From the NCBI GenBank assembly GCA_050948865.1, contig JBMNEQ010000001.1, positions 1 to 64,000 on the forward strand: a stretch of DNA of 64,000 bases, written 5' to 3'. A program made the position numbers and the translations under genes. Below the pieces are notes generated by a model that ran no database searches, was not told the origin of the DNA, and worked only from the letters and a program-made list of their open reading frames with translations. Every line of letters begins with the position of its first letter. The first letter of the stretch is position 1. Below, piece by piece: positions 17,218-25,874 of the stretch. This DNA comes from SKGN01 sp050948865. Its GTDB lineage: Bacteria; Bacillota_I; Bacilli_A; RF39; UBA660.

Positions 17218-17825
17218 TACAATTGCCTCTTTTTTTCTTTTACTTTAAAATCCATTACTACATTTTTATCCCTTATTAAATTATTTCTAATATTTCTTAA
17301 TTCTTTTAATGTTAAATCATCATAATTATTAATAGTAAGATCTTTATTTTTTATCTTTTTTGATGATAAACCTAAAATATTCGGATTTTCTTTAGAACGT
17401 TCATTAATTTCTTGTTCATGTTCTAAAAATATTTTAACTTTTTCAATTTCTCTTAATTGAATTTTATTTTTTAAAACCTTTTTTATAATAGGTAAACAAA
17501 CACAAGTCAAAGTTCCATTAAGAAGAATATGTTTTATTGGATCTAATAAAAATTGGTTTTTTAAAAAAACATTTAAAGAAATTCCACCTACTACTGTCAG
17601 TCCTAAAAGAAATAAATTTTTAGTTTTTTCTTTTTTATAAATAACCTTTTGTTCTTTTATCTTTTTAGCTTGTTTAACCATTTGTCTTTTAATCTTAGTT
17701 TCATTATTATCTGTATAAGGAACTATCCAAGTATGTCCATCATTAAAGTATAGATGAATTTCTTCCCCTTTTATAACTTGATAACCTTCAATAAAATCAA
17801 CATCACTATTATAATAATCCTTCAT
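17217..17825 (-). CDS. Unknown membrane protein, first gene of kinase-like operon
   Basis: 202 residues not recognised. A soluble N-terminal part (residues 1-65, with LYFNDGHTWIVPYTDN) ends in a basic, coiled-coil-like stretch. A pair of hydrophobic segments follows at about 69-86 and 95-113 (FLLGLTVVGGISLNVFL, ILLNGTLTCVCLPII), then a charged C-terminal tail. It follows a very good promoter and is coupled by a one-base overlap to the kinase-like gene, suggesting a membrane-tethered partner of that protein (inference). Confidence 0.6.
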   Translation of the reverse strand: MKDYYNSDVDFIEGYQVIKGEEIHLYFNDGHTWIVPYTDNNETKIKRQMVKQAKKIKEQKVIYKKEKTKNLFLLGLTVVGGISLNVFLKNQFLLDPIKHILLNGTLTCVCLPIIKKVLKNKIQLREIEKVKIFLEHEQEINERSKENPNILGLSSKKIKNKDLTINNYDDLTLKELRNIRNNLIRDKNVVMDFKVKEKKRQL

Positions 17826-17850
17826 TTATTTTCCCCCTAAAACAATGCTT

Positions 17851-17879
17851 ATTCTAATCATTTTAAAGGTATTTGTCAA
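17851..17879 (-). promoter_or_regulatory. Strong sigma-A promoter
   Basis: On the minus strand TTGACA (17879-17874), exactly 17 bases, then TAGAAT (17856-17851), about 26 bases upstream of the first codon at 17825. This is the best housekeeping promoter match in the window. It drives the three unknown/kinase-like genes and possibly reads on into the OLE RNA. Confidence 0.75.
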
Positions 17880-17911
17880 GGTTTACCATATTTTATATAC
17901 TAGATTTCCTT

Positions 17912-19084
17912 TTAATGTTTTTTATTTATTAAAAAGTCTACTATTCTTTGCCTTGATAAATTATCATTAAAATTATTAAAAAAATTATTAATGATCTTTC
18001 TTTCTTTTTTAAATTGATCTTTACCTTGACTAAAATCCTTGATATATTTTTTAAAATCTTTTAAATCCTTAATCTTAACACCTGGCATATATTTTTTGGG
18101 ATTTTCTAATGTAAAACCCCTACCTTTGTTATAATCTTCAAAATCATCAATCGTAAAGGCTATTTGGCGATCTAACATTAAAAAATCAGTATAAACTGAT
18201 GAATAATCTGTAATTAAAGAATCCATAGCCCCTATAAATTCATATAAATGAATATTGTTTTTAATTAATAAATCATCATTTATTAATATTATGTTTTTAG
18301 TTTGTTCTTTCATATTTTTATTTTCAGCGGGATGAAGTTTTAAAACAATTCTTATCTTCATTTGTTCTAAATAGTGATCAAGTTCCATTAAAGATTGATT
18401 ATTATAAATAATTGGTATTCCAAAAGGAAAATCATAAGTTGAATCTACTCGATCCCGACTTCTTTGTTGTCTAAATGTTGGTAACCAAATTATTGTTTTA
18501 AAAGTATCTTTTAATCCTATTGTCTTTCTTAAGACTTCTCTTTTACGTTCTTCATTAAGATAAAGTAAATCATTTCTTGGTGAACCTAAAACAATCATCT
18601 TTTCTTCTGATAAATTTAATTGTTTAGCAACAATCTTTTTATTTCTTTCAGATGTTGTTAAAACATAATCGATATTAGGAGGAACTATTTTTAAATCTTT
18701 AACCTTTTTAATAGGAAAACCATGCATTAAATAAATAGAAATTGTTTTACGGTTAATTTTAAAAAGTGCTCTATTAGAAGTTATTAGATACTTAGCATTA
18801 CCAATTGTTATAAAAAGTTTAATCCTTCTTATCAAACTTATTCGGTTATCTTTATTCCAAATAACAACAAACTTTGTGTTTTTAACTTTCATTCTAGAAT
18901 AATCTGTTTGTTCATTGATTAACCAAACTAATTGATATTCTTCATTTAGTTTCTTTTTAACCATATAATCAAATAATGCTTTAGTATTATCAGAAAAATC
19001 TGGATAACTTTCTAAAATAATTTTCTTTTTTATTTTTAAAAAACTAAAAAGGAAACTTAAAATATTTTTTATAATCTTTTTCAT
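17912..19084 (-). CDS. CDP-glycerol glycerophosphotransferase family protein (TagB/TagF-like)
   Basis: 390 residues. A basic N-terminus with a short hydrophobic stretch is followed by the GT-B-like transferase domain: YLMHGFPIKK (about residues 116-125, with catalytic His), LTTSERNKKI, VLGSPRNDLL, IVLKLHPAE and the C-terminal TDYSSVYTDFLMLD with FTIDDFEDY. These define the family that polymerises glycerol- or ribitol-phosphate from CDP-alditols. It is last in a three-gene operon after a nucleotidyltransferase-aminotransferase fusion, whose product could be the CDP-linked donor. Peripheral membrane location expected. Confidence 0.87.
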   Translation of the reverse strand: MKKIIKNILSFLFSFLKIKKKIILESYPDFSDNTKALFDYMVKKKLNEEYQLVWLINEQTDYSRMKVKNTKFVVIWNKDNRISLIRRIKLFITIGNAKYLITSNRALFKINRKTISIYLMHGFPIKKVKDLKIVPPNIDYVLTTSERNKKIVAKQLNLSEEKMIVLGSPRNDLLYLNEERKREVLRKTIGLKDTFKTIIWLPTFRQQRSRDRVDSTYDFPFGIPIIYNNQSLMELDHYLEQMKIRIVLKLHPAENKNMKEQTKNIILINDDLLIKNNIHLYEFIGAMDSLITDYSSVYTDFLMLDRQIAFTIDDFEDYNKGRGFTLENPKKYMPGVKIKDLKDFKKYIKDFSQGKDQFKKERKIINNFFNNFNDNLSRQRIVDFLINKKH

Positions 19085-20910
19085 TTAGTTTCCTTCTTTC
19101 TATAATTTATAAATTCTTTTAAAGAAGAAAGAAAAAAATCATTATCATTCTTTTCCTTAATGGCAATTCTTATATATTCACCTTTTTTAAAACCTTCTTT
19201 ACCAGTTAAAACTTTTATAAATATTTTATTTTCCTTCAACATATATTCTGCTAAATTTTGAGCCTTTATACCTTTTAATTTACACATTATATAGTTAGCT
19301 TCTGATTTATAAACTTCTAGTTCTTTTAATTCTTTTAATTTTTTCTTAAACCTTTTTCTTTCTGTTACTATTTTATTACAGGCTATAAGAAAATCCTTTT
19401 TATAGATCCCCATTATTTGTAAAAAGTATTCTGCAAAGGAATTAATATTCCAAATAGAAATTGATTTAGATAAAATAGAGATAACCTCTTGATCACTTGT
19501 CGCTAAGACGCCTAATCTTAAACCAGGAACACCATAAGATTTACCAATACTTTTAATGACAATTAAATTCTTATATTTATTTAATAAATCATTATTTATT
19601 AAAGTATATCTTATTTTTGCTTCAGCAAAATCAACAAACGATTCATCTATAATAATTCTTGTTTGATATTTTTTAGAAGTTTCTAATAACATTATCAAAT
19701 CATTATATTTTAAAAAACTTCCTGTTGGATTATTCGGATTAACTAAAATAAAATTATCAACTTCTTTGATCAATTTTAATATTTTATCAACCTTAAATTC
19801 ATAATTATCTTCTTCCATATTAATATTAATCATTTCATGATTTAAAAAACATCGAAGATATTCATTAAAGGTCGGTATCATTCCCCCAATACTACCTTTT
19901 AAAACATATTTTAAAAGATTTATTAATTCAGAAGCCCCATTTCCTATTATTAAATAGTCTTCTTCAATATTATCAAACATTCTAGTTGCACATATATTTT
20001 GAACTTTTAAACTAGAAGGATAATTGATTAATAATTCATCAAAAAAACTAATCATCTTTTTTTTCATCTGATTAGTAGGAAAATAAGGATTAACTAAATA
20101 ACAAAAATCTTTAAGATTTTCAAATCGCCAATATCCTCCATATCTTTTTGAATAATTATTTAATAAATCTTGATCCTTAGAAAAAATAGTTGAAGCAATA
20201 TCTAAATCTTGACTATCATCAATCTCATACCAGACTTGATTTTCTAATTTAAATGCTTTTAGATTAGAATTTTTTAATTGAGCTATTACCTTTAAAACAA
20301 GTTCATAATAATTATTTTTACCATAAGTCTTTATATAAGCCTCTAAAAATGGTAAATAAAAATTTTGAGAAAACTCTTGACTAAATTTATAAATATTAAC
20401 TGTTTTATAATGTTTATCAATATCTAAATAATTTAAATCTTCTTTTTCAATAAAAAGTTTTATATTATCTTCTTGATCAATTAAGACGGTTGTTCCATCC
20501 ATCCACTGCTTATATTTAGCTACAACTGCTACATTTTGATAAGGACTCTTTACTAAATCTTTTATAATATCTTCTTCAAAAATAAGATCAGATTCTAATA
20601 AAATTGTATCTTTAGATTTTAAATATTCTTTAGCTAAATATAAAGAATAAATATTATTAGTTATTTCATAATCATCATTATCAATAAAAACAACTTCAAT
20701 ATCCTTTATCTTTTCTTGAACATATTTTTTAACATTCTCCTTTTTATAACCAACTACCATAATTAATTTCTTAATTCCAGCCTTTTTTAAAGCTCTTATC
20801 ATTCTTTCTAAAAGAGTTTCCCCATTTACTTTTAACAAACATTTAGTATTCTCTTTTGTATATTTGTTTAATCTACTGCCTTTTCCTGCTGCTAATATTA
20901 TGGCTTGCAT
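19081..20910 (-). CDS. Nucleotidyltransferase - class I aminotransferase fusion protein
   Basis: 609 residues, two enzymes in one chain. Residues 1-235 are a sugar/alcohol-phosphate nucleotidyltransferase of the LicC/PntC type: ILAAGKGSRLNKYTKENTKC with the signature loop, then LLESDLIFEED. Residues 245-605 are a fold-type I PLP enzyme close to HisC/CobD: NPNNPTGSF, IIDESFVDF and the Schiff-base Lys in IKSIGKSYGVPGLRLG. Fusions of this kind activate an amino-alcohol or aminophosphonate as a CDP derivative. A CobD-like half would favour decarboxylation of a phospho-amino acid to an amino-alcohol phosphate, and a transaminase is the alternative. Overlaps the glycerophosphotransferase-like gene by four bases. 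Confidence 0.82.
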   Translation of the reverse strand: MQAIILAAGKGSRLNKYTKENTKCLLKVNGETLLERMIRALKKAGIKKLIMVVGYKKENVKKYVQEKIKDIEVVFIDNDDYEITNNIYSLYLAKEYLKSKDTILLESDLIFEEDIIKDLVKSPYQNVAVVAKYKQWMDGTTVLIDQEDNIKLFIEKEDLNYLDIDKHYKTVNIYKFSQEFSQNFYLPFLEAYIKTYGKNNYYELVLKVIAQLKNSNLKAFKLENQVWYEIDDSQDLDIASTIFSKDQDLLNNYSKRYGGYWRFENLKDFCYLVNPYFPTNQMKKKMISFFDELLINYPSSLKVQNICATRMFDNIEEDYLIIGNGASELINLLKYVLKGSIGGMIPTFNEYLRCFLNHEMININMEEDNYEFKVDKILKLIKEVDNFILVNPNNPTGSFLKYNDLIMLLETSKKYQTRIIIDESFVDFAEAKIRYTLINNDLLNKYKNLIVIKSIGKSYGVPGLRLGVLATSDQEVISILSKSISIWNINSFAEYFLQIMGIYKKDFLIACNKIVTERKRFKKKLKELKELEVYKSEANYIMCKLKGIKAQNLAEYMLKENKIFIKVLTGKEGFKKGEYIRIAIKEKNDNDFFLSSLKEFINYRKKETK

Positions 20911-20919
20911 TTAATCACC

Positions 20920-22050
20920 TCATCGATTATTTTTAAAAACATTTTCTAATTCTTTTAAACTTTTAATCCCATACTTTTGCGGCATACCTGTTTCTAAATA
21001 ATCCTTTCCTAATTTAAATTCATTAATTATATATTCCTTTTTTATTATAGTTTGATACCATTTTATTATTTTATCAATAGTCGGTGTTGATATTTTAGCT
21101 AAAATTGCATATCCTTTTATAATACATAATCCATAAGGAAAGTCTTCTTTAAAATATCTTGATTCCCAATCTATTTGATATTTATTTTGATCTATCTTTA
21201 TAAAAGGAGCATCAATATTTTTAAAAGCCTCAATACTTTTTATTTTATTTGTTAAAGATAAATCATCATCTACTTCATAATGCTCTAAAACTGTTTTTAT
21301 TTGATAAGAATTATTAGTTACTTTCCTAACAATTAAAGACATTTCTTTATCTAAATCTATTAATAAACGAGAAGAATTAAGAGTCCATTTTTGATAAAAC
21401 CTTATTTTTTTATTATAAATTTGTTCTTTTTGTGCCTCTTTAAATAAATCATATAATCTAGCGGTATGAAGTAAAGGATTCGATGATGTAAAAGAAATCC
21501 CAGCATAATTTTTTAAAACTGTTACTTTTACCTTAAATAACTTTTTTAAAACTTCTTTATAATTATAAGCTTCTTTTAAAGGAATAGAAGCAATAAAAAT
21601 TTCTGGTTTAACACTGCTTACATTTACTATATTTTTTAAAACATCATATCTAACTATCGCTGGTACTCTTTTTAAACCAATCATTATTGAACCTCTACTA
21701 GTAATATAGTTATGTAAAAATTCAGAACCACCAAAACCAGGAATAACTATCACTACTGAACCTTTTTTTAAATAAGAAGAAATATCAATTATACATTGTT
21801 CTAACATAAAAGAAGGATAAGTAATAAAAATAAGATTAGAGTTTCTTATACAATCTTTATAATTTTTAGAAATATTAATTAATCCTGATTTAAATGTTTT
21901 GTTTTCTTCAATATAATTTATATAAAGTTCTTTATTAATAGTTTTTTTTGTATATAAAAATACTTTATTGTTAATGTTTTTAGAAAATAAAACTGCTAAA
22001 TAAGAACCAATATTACCACAACCTATTATTGTTATATTCAAGAAAAACAC
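20920..22050 (-). CDS. NAD/NADP opine (octopine/nopaline) dehydrogenase-like protein
   Basis: 376 residues. N-terminal Rossmann motif IIGCGNIGSYLAVLF and a later VIVIPGFGGSEFLH segment; the middle has GISFTSSNPLLHTARLYDL, which matches the His-containing NPLLHxxR active-site motif of opine dehydrogenases. The family reductively joins a 2-oxo acid to an amino group. Position at the head of an operon with a nucleotidyltransferase-aminotransferase fusion suggests tailoring of a surface building block rather than opine metabolism (inference). The start codon (TTG at 22036 or ATG nearer 22050) is uncertain; AGAGGTG precedes it. Confidence 0.75.
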   Translation of the reverse strand: MFFLNITIIGCGNIGSYLAVLFSKNINNKVFLYTKKTINKELYINYIEENKTFKSGLINISKNYKDCIRNSNLIFITYPSFMLEQCIIDISSYLKKGSVVIVIPGFGGSEFLHNYITSRGSIMIGLKRVPAIVRYDVLKNIVNVSSVKPEIFIASIPLKEAYNYKEVLKKLFKVKVTVLKNYAGISFTSSNPLLHTARLYDLFKEAQKEQIYNKKIRFYQKWTLNSSRLLIDLDKEMSLIVRKVTNNSYQIKTVLEHYEVDDDLSLTNKIKSIEAFKNIDAPFIKIDQNKYQIDWESRYFKEDFPYGLCIIKGYAILAKISTPTIDKIIKWYQTIIKKEYIINEFKLGKDYLETGMPQKYGIKSLKELENVFKNNR

Positions 22051-22089
22051 CTCTTTATTTATTTTTAGTAAAAAAAACTTACTATAAAT

Positions 22090-22118
22090 ATTATATCACG
22101 TATAATTCTACTTGTATA
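22090..22118 (-). promoter_or_regulatory. Promoter of the opine dehydrogenase/nucleotidyltransferase operon
   Basis: Minus strand TATACA (22118-22113), 17 bases, then extended -10 TGATATAAT ending at 22090. It lies about 40 bases upstream of the first gene, after the intergenic gap that follows mutM's end. Confidence 0.5.
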
Positions 22119-22170
22119 GCCAATGAAGTAATTAATCTTGGTATATGGTAGAATATTTTTTAATTCAACC

Positions 22171-22989
22171 CTAACCTTGGCACTTAGGACAATAATAAGT
22201 ACCTCTTCCTCCTATTTTTATCTTTTTTATTAATGTTTGACATCTTGAACATTTCTTACCTTCTTGATTATGAACTAATAAAAAGGATTGAAATCCTCCC
22301 TTTTCTCCATCTAAAGAAGTATAACTTTTAACAGTTGTTCCTTCATATTTAATGGCTTTTTCTAAAACTATTTTAGTATTAATAATTATTTGTTCTAATT
22401 CTTTATTCGTTAATAAATTAGAAGGTTTATTAGGATTAATTAAACTTAAATAAAGAATTTCATTCGCATAAATATTACCTATTCCAGAAATAATTGTTTG
22501 ATCTAAAAGGGTCGTTTTAATTGGCTTTTTAAAACGCTTTAATTTATCTTTTAAATATTTAAAAGTTAAATCCTTAGATAAAGCTTCTATTCCTAATTTT
22601 TTTAAAGGAGGATAATTTAATAACTCTTCTTTTTTAATTAAATGCATTTGTCCAAATTTCCTCATATCATGATATCTTAATTGTTTTTCTTCTAAATTAA
22701 AAATAATATGTTCATGTTTATCTCTTTCTTCCCCTTTATCTTTTATAAAAAACTTCCCTTCCATTCTTAAATGAACTATTAAATAATTATTTATTAATTC
22801 CATTAATAACCATTTCCCCCTTCTTTTTATATCTAAAATCTTTTCATTTTTAATTTCTTTTTCAAATAAAGAAATTGAAGGATTAACTATTATATTAGGC
22901 CAATAAATTTTTACATCTTTAATAACTTGATTTATTAATTCCTTTTTTAGTTTTCTTTTAATAGTTTCTACTTCTGGTAATTCAGGCAT
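22171..22989 (-). CDS. mutM: Formamidopyrimidine-DNA glycosylase
   Basis: 272 residues. The protein begins MPELPEVETI, whose Pro2 (after Met removal) is the catalytic nucleophile and Glu3 the helper. KRRGKWLL supplies the conserved Lys near residue 57, and a C-terminal zinc finger has CSRCQTLIKK followed by RGTYYCPKCQ. Removes 8-oxoguanine and ring-opened purines and nicks the abasic site. Full usual length. It is alone between two other transcription units. Nearly certain. Confidence 0.97.
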   Translation of the reverse strand: MPELPEVETIKRKLKKELINQVIKDVKIYWPNIIVNPSISLFEKEIKNEKILDIKRRGKWLLMELINNYLIVHLRMEGKFFIKDKGEERDKHEHIIFNLEEKQLRYHDMRKFGQMHLIKKEELLNYPPLKKLGIEALSKDLTFKYLKDKLKRFKKPIKTTLLDQTIISGIGNIYANEILYLSLINPNKPSNLLTNKELEQIIINTKIVLEKAIKYEGTTVKSYTSLDGEKGGFQSFLLVHNQEGKKCSRCQTLIKKIKIGGRGTYYCPKCQG

Positions 22990-23031
22990 TCTATCACTTC
23001 TTTCAAATGTTATTATACACTAAATAACATT

Positions 23032-23062
23032 TAAAAAAACGACTTCAAATTTAGTCGTTTTT
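23032..23062 (-). terminator. Rho-independent terminator after the CDF gene
   Basis: Stem AAAAACGAC/GTCGTTTTT with a ten-base A/T-rich loop and T-runs on both sides (23033-23043 pairs with 23054-23062). It overlaps the stop of the cation transporter gene and could work in both directions. Confidence 0.8.
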
Positions 23063-23921
23063 AAAATGGATTAACATGAATACTTAGATATTTTATATTA
23101 TACTTACTTTCTAATAGTTTTGTTTCTATATTTTTAGTTATGATTGATGATTCTAGTAAAGTTTTATAACCATCAATCTTTATCCAAAGAGAGGCTCTAT
23201 AATAGGTCCCATATTTTATTAAGATAAAATTATCTATTTGTTTAACTTCATTATCTGTTTTAATTAAATCTTTAAGATGATTAATTATTAAATGATCCTT
23301 TTCTTTCGCTCCAAGAATAGCAATAAAGTTTACTTTTAAAATATCAACTGCTAAATTAATAATGCATATGCTAACAATAATACATCCTAATTGATCAGCA
23401 TATTTAAAGATAGAGATTGAAGGCACTTTAGATAATAAGATAGTTATTAAAACTGTTATTGATATTAAAACATCAGTTAAACTATCTTTACCACTAGCTG
23501 TTAAAATATTACTATGATATTGCTTAGCCTTTTTTAAGACATACTTTGATAAACCATACTTACATAATATGATAAGCAAAACCACCCCTATAATATTAAC
23601 ATTATAATTAATTATATTTGTTTTTGTAAGAAAGGAATTATATATCAAAGTTATTCCTATTAACATAATTATTAAACCAATAATAATACTAGTGATATAT
23701 TCCATTCTACCATGACCATAAGGATGATTTTCATCAGCTTTTAAGGTTGATGCTTTATAACCAATAATCGCGATAAAATCAGTAGCAAAATCAGTTAAAG
23801 AATGTATTCCATCAGCAATTAAAGCCTTAGATTTAATATAAACTCCTATTCCTAATTTTATAATCATTAAAACAATATTAACTGTCAAACTTATAATAAG
23901 CGTTTTATACGCTCCTTTCAT
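23061..23921 (-). CDS. Cation diffusion facilitator family metal transporter
   Basis: 286 residues, six spans. Span 2 carries the metal-site motif DGIHSLTDFATDF (residues 37-49) and the loop has HPYGHGRMEY, both diagnostic of CDF proteins. The second metal site in span 5 is ASGKDSLTDVLISI (about 142-155), where the usual HxxxD is replaced by KDSLTD. A cytoplasmic C-terminal domain of about 80 residues follows. Exports Zn, Fe, Mn or Co by proton exchange; metal not predictable. The Lys/Ser-containing second site is a small departure from the DxxxD/HxxxD pattern and may change selectivity. Confidence 0.9.
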   Translation of the reverse strand: MKGAYKTLIISLTVNIVLMIIKLGIGVYIKSKALIADGIHSLTDFATDFIAIIGYKASTLKADENHPYGHGRMEYITSIIIGLIIMLIGITLIYNSFLTKTNIINYNVNIIGVVLLIILCKYGLSKYVLKKAKQYHSNILTASGKDSLTDVLISITVLITILLSKVPSISIFKYADQLGCIIVSICIINLAVDILKVNFIAILGAKEKDHLIINHLKDLIKTDNEVKQIDNFILIKYGTYYRASLWIKIDGYKTLLESSIITKNIETKLLESKYNIKYLSIHVNPF

Positions 23922-23942
23922 TATATCCCCCTTAGATTTTTA

Positions 23943-24074
23943 TTAAAGAAAATCACAGCAAGAACCTTGTTGAACATTAGAAACAACGTTTTGTTCTGAA
24001 CTGGTATAACATGGTTCAAATGTATGAAGACAAACGTGATTATTTATTACCCTAGTATGGATAGGACAGATATG
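23943..24074 (-). pseudogene. 3' half of a CotD-like spore coat gene (downstream of inserted element)
   Basis: In-frame coding remnant without a start, reading ICPIHTRVINNHVCLHTF and ending GSCCDFL then TAA. Cys/His-rich text with HICP.HT and the SEQNVVSNVQ segment followed by a terminal CC pair fits spore coat protein D-like proteins. It continues the open frame of the 5' half found at 27433-27606 once the recombinase element is removed. The rejoined product would be about 101 residues. Identification as CotD-like is by composition and motif, not alignment. Confidence 0.7.
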
Positions 24075-24146
24075 TGAATGAGTTATAAGTGAAACTTTTT
24101 ATACTAATATTCAGTTATTTAGAAATTCCTAATAACTAATTTTCAT

Positions 24147-25709
24147 TTACCAGACCCTTTTTATCTTGTAGTATATTTCAATGTTCTTATTTTCATCGAT
24201 TGTTATTTTATCAATGATATTAGCTAGCAAAGAACGATTAGGTTTAGAAAAAAATAAATATTCTTTTATTTTAGTTTGTAGATCTTGATTATTACTTTTA
24301 TTATATTTTTCAATTTTCTTTTTTTCTTGCTCTAAATCTTTTATTAATCTTTGTTGAAGATTAATTTCTTTTAATAGTTTTTTAGTTATATTCTTATACA
24401 TTTTTAAAGTTATAATCCCTTTTAATTTATCTAAATAAGAATTTTCTAAATATCTATTATTATTATTAAGTTTTGTTTCTAGTATATTTCTTTTTTTTAC
24501 TACATCAATAAGAAGTTTTTGTTTTCTATTTTTATTATTTAAAACACTTTCTAATTTATTTATATCAATATTTTCCTTACACATTTTTCTAATATCCTTT
24601 AAAACAATATCTTCTATTATTTCATAGCGCATGGAATGAGAAGTACAAAACTTTTGTTTAGAATATTTTCTATAATAATTACAAATTGTATAATATCTTT
24701 TTTTATCAGCACTTATATTTATACCAATGGTATGCCCACATTCTTTACATTTTATAAAACCTTGTAATAAGATATTTCTTTTCCCTATTTTATGGTGTAA
24801 TTTATTCTTTTGATGAACGTTTTGAACTCTTTCATAAGTATCCATATCAATAATCGCTTCATGAGTATTATATGCTGTTATCCACTTTTCTTTTGGAACA
24901 TCAATTATCTTTTTAGACTTATAATTTACCTTTTTTCGTCTATTTTGAAATAAATTGCCTGTATAATTAGGATTTCTTAGTATTCCAAATAAGGTTCTTT
25001 CTTCCCAAATACCTTTTGTTTTCTTATTATATTTATTATTCATTTTCTTATAAACACTAGGTTTTGGTATCTTTTCTTTAGTAAGTATTCTCCCTATTTT
25101 TTGCAAACTTTTTCCTTCTAAATAAAGTTTATAAATTCTTTTTACTACTAAACTAGGTAAAGGATCAACAATCAATTTATATTTATTCTGAGGATCCTTT
25201 TTATATCCATAGGGAGCATATGTTCCTAAAAAAAGTCCTTGTTTCTTTTTGGTAATAATACTAGCCTTAATCTTCTTAGAGATATCTTTAGCATAAAAAT
25301 CATTAAATAAAGCTTTAAAAGGAACTAAATCATTATTAACACTATCTGTTAAAGTATCTACATTATCCGTAATCGCGATATAACGAACATTATGTTCTGG
25401 AAAAAACTTCTCTATATAATAACCAAAATTAATATAATCCCTTCCTAAGCGACTCATATCTTTCGTAATAACCATATTTATTTTTTCCTTTTTTATATCA
25501 GCAATCATTTTATTAAATGCTGGTCTATCAAAGGTCGTCCCACTAACCCCATCATCTATATATTCTTTATATAAAGTATAATTGTTTTCCTTTAAATAAT
25601 CTAATATAAAACTTCTTTGATTAGTAATACTTTCACTTTCTTTATCCTTATCTTCATCTTCTTTAGAAAGCCTAATATAAATACCAACTTTATATGTTGT
25701 TTTAATCAT
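24147..25709 (-). CDS. Large serine recombinase (site-specific integrase/excisionase)
   Basis: 520 residues. Residues 5-150 are the resolvase catalytic domain: the nucleophile Ser15 is in GIYIRLSKEDED, with DGVSGTTFDRPAF and MVITKDMSRLGRDY completing the active site. A 'recombinase' DNA-binding domain follows (KKKQGLFLGTYAPYGYKKD, then GILRNPNYTG near residue 240). Next comes a zinc ribbon with FIKCKECGHTIG and a downstream Cys pair, and a long charged coiled coil near residues 380-470. This is the architecture of transposon- and skin-type integrases. It lies at the edge of the element that splits the coat gene, next to the expected att site. Confidence 0.92.
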   Translation of the reverse strand: MIKTTYKVGIYIRLSKEDEDKDKESESITNQRSFILDYLKENNYTLYKEYIDDGVSGTTFDRPAFNKMIADIKKEKINMVITKDMSRLGRDYINFGYYIEKFFPEHNVRYIAITDNVDTLTDSVNNDLVPFKALFNDFYAKDISKKIKASIITKKKQGLFLGTYAPYGYKKDPQNKYKLIVDPLPSLVVKRIYKLYLEGKSLQKIGRILTKEKIPKPSVYKKMNNKYNKKTKGIWEERTLFGILRNPNYTGNLFQNRRKKVNYKSKKIIDVPKEKWITAYNTHEAIIDMDTYERVQNVHQKNKLHHKIGKRNILLQGFIKCKECGHTIGINISADKKRYYTICNYYRKYSKQKFCTSHSMRYEIIEDIVLKDIRKMCKENIDINKLESVLNNKNRKQKLLIDVVKKRNILETKLNNNNRYLENSYLDKLKGIITLKMYKNITKKLLKEINLQQRLIKDLEQEKKKIEKYNKSNNQDLQTKIKEYLFFSKPNRSLLANIIDKITIDENKNIEIYYKIKRVW

Positions 25710-25806
25710 GCCTTATTCTTTTAATTAAAAAGTATTCTTCTAGAAATTGTTCTATAACTTTTTGTAATGATTTACCATTTTCTTGATAAAAAACTTTTAC
25801 TTTAAT
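25702..25806 (-). CDS. Possible small protein overlapping the recombinase start
   Basis: Open frame of 34 codons reading KVKVFYQENGKSLQKVIEQF and ending in RIRHD. A six-G Shine-Dalgarno run lies a few bases upstream, but the only properly spaced initiators are ATT codons (25806 or 25809), an AUU start as in infC. Its stop overlaps the recombinase ATG. Small proteins in this place can be recombination directionality factors, but no family is recognised. It could also be a decayed gene. Confidence 0.3.
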   Translation of the reverse strand: MKVKVFYQENGKSLQKVIEQFLEEYFLIKRIRHD

Positions 25807-25874
25807 AATTATCCCCCCTAATAAAGATATGAAATAAAAAAAAGGATTATTATTTAAAATAAAACTTTAAATAT

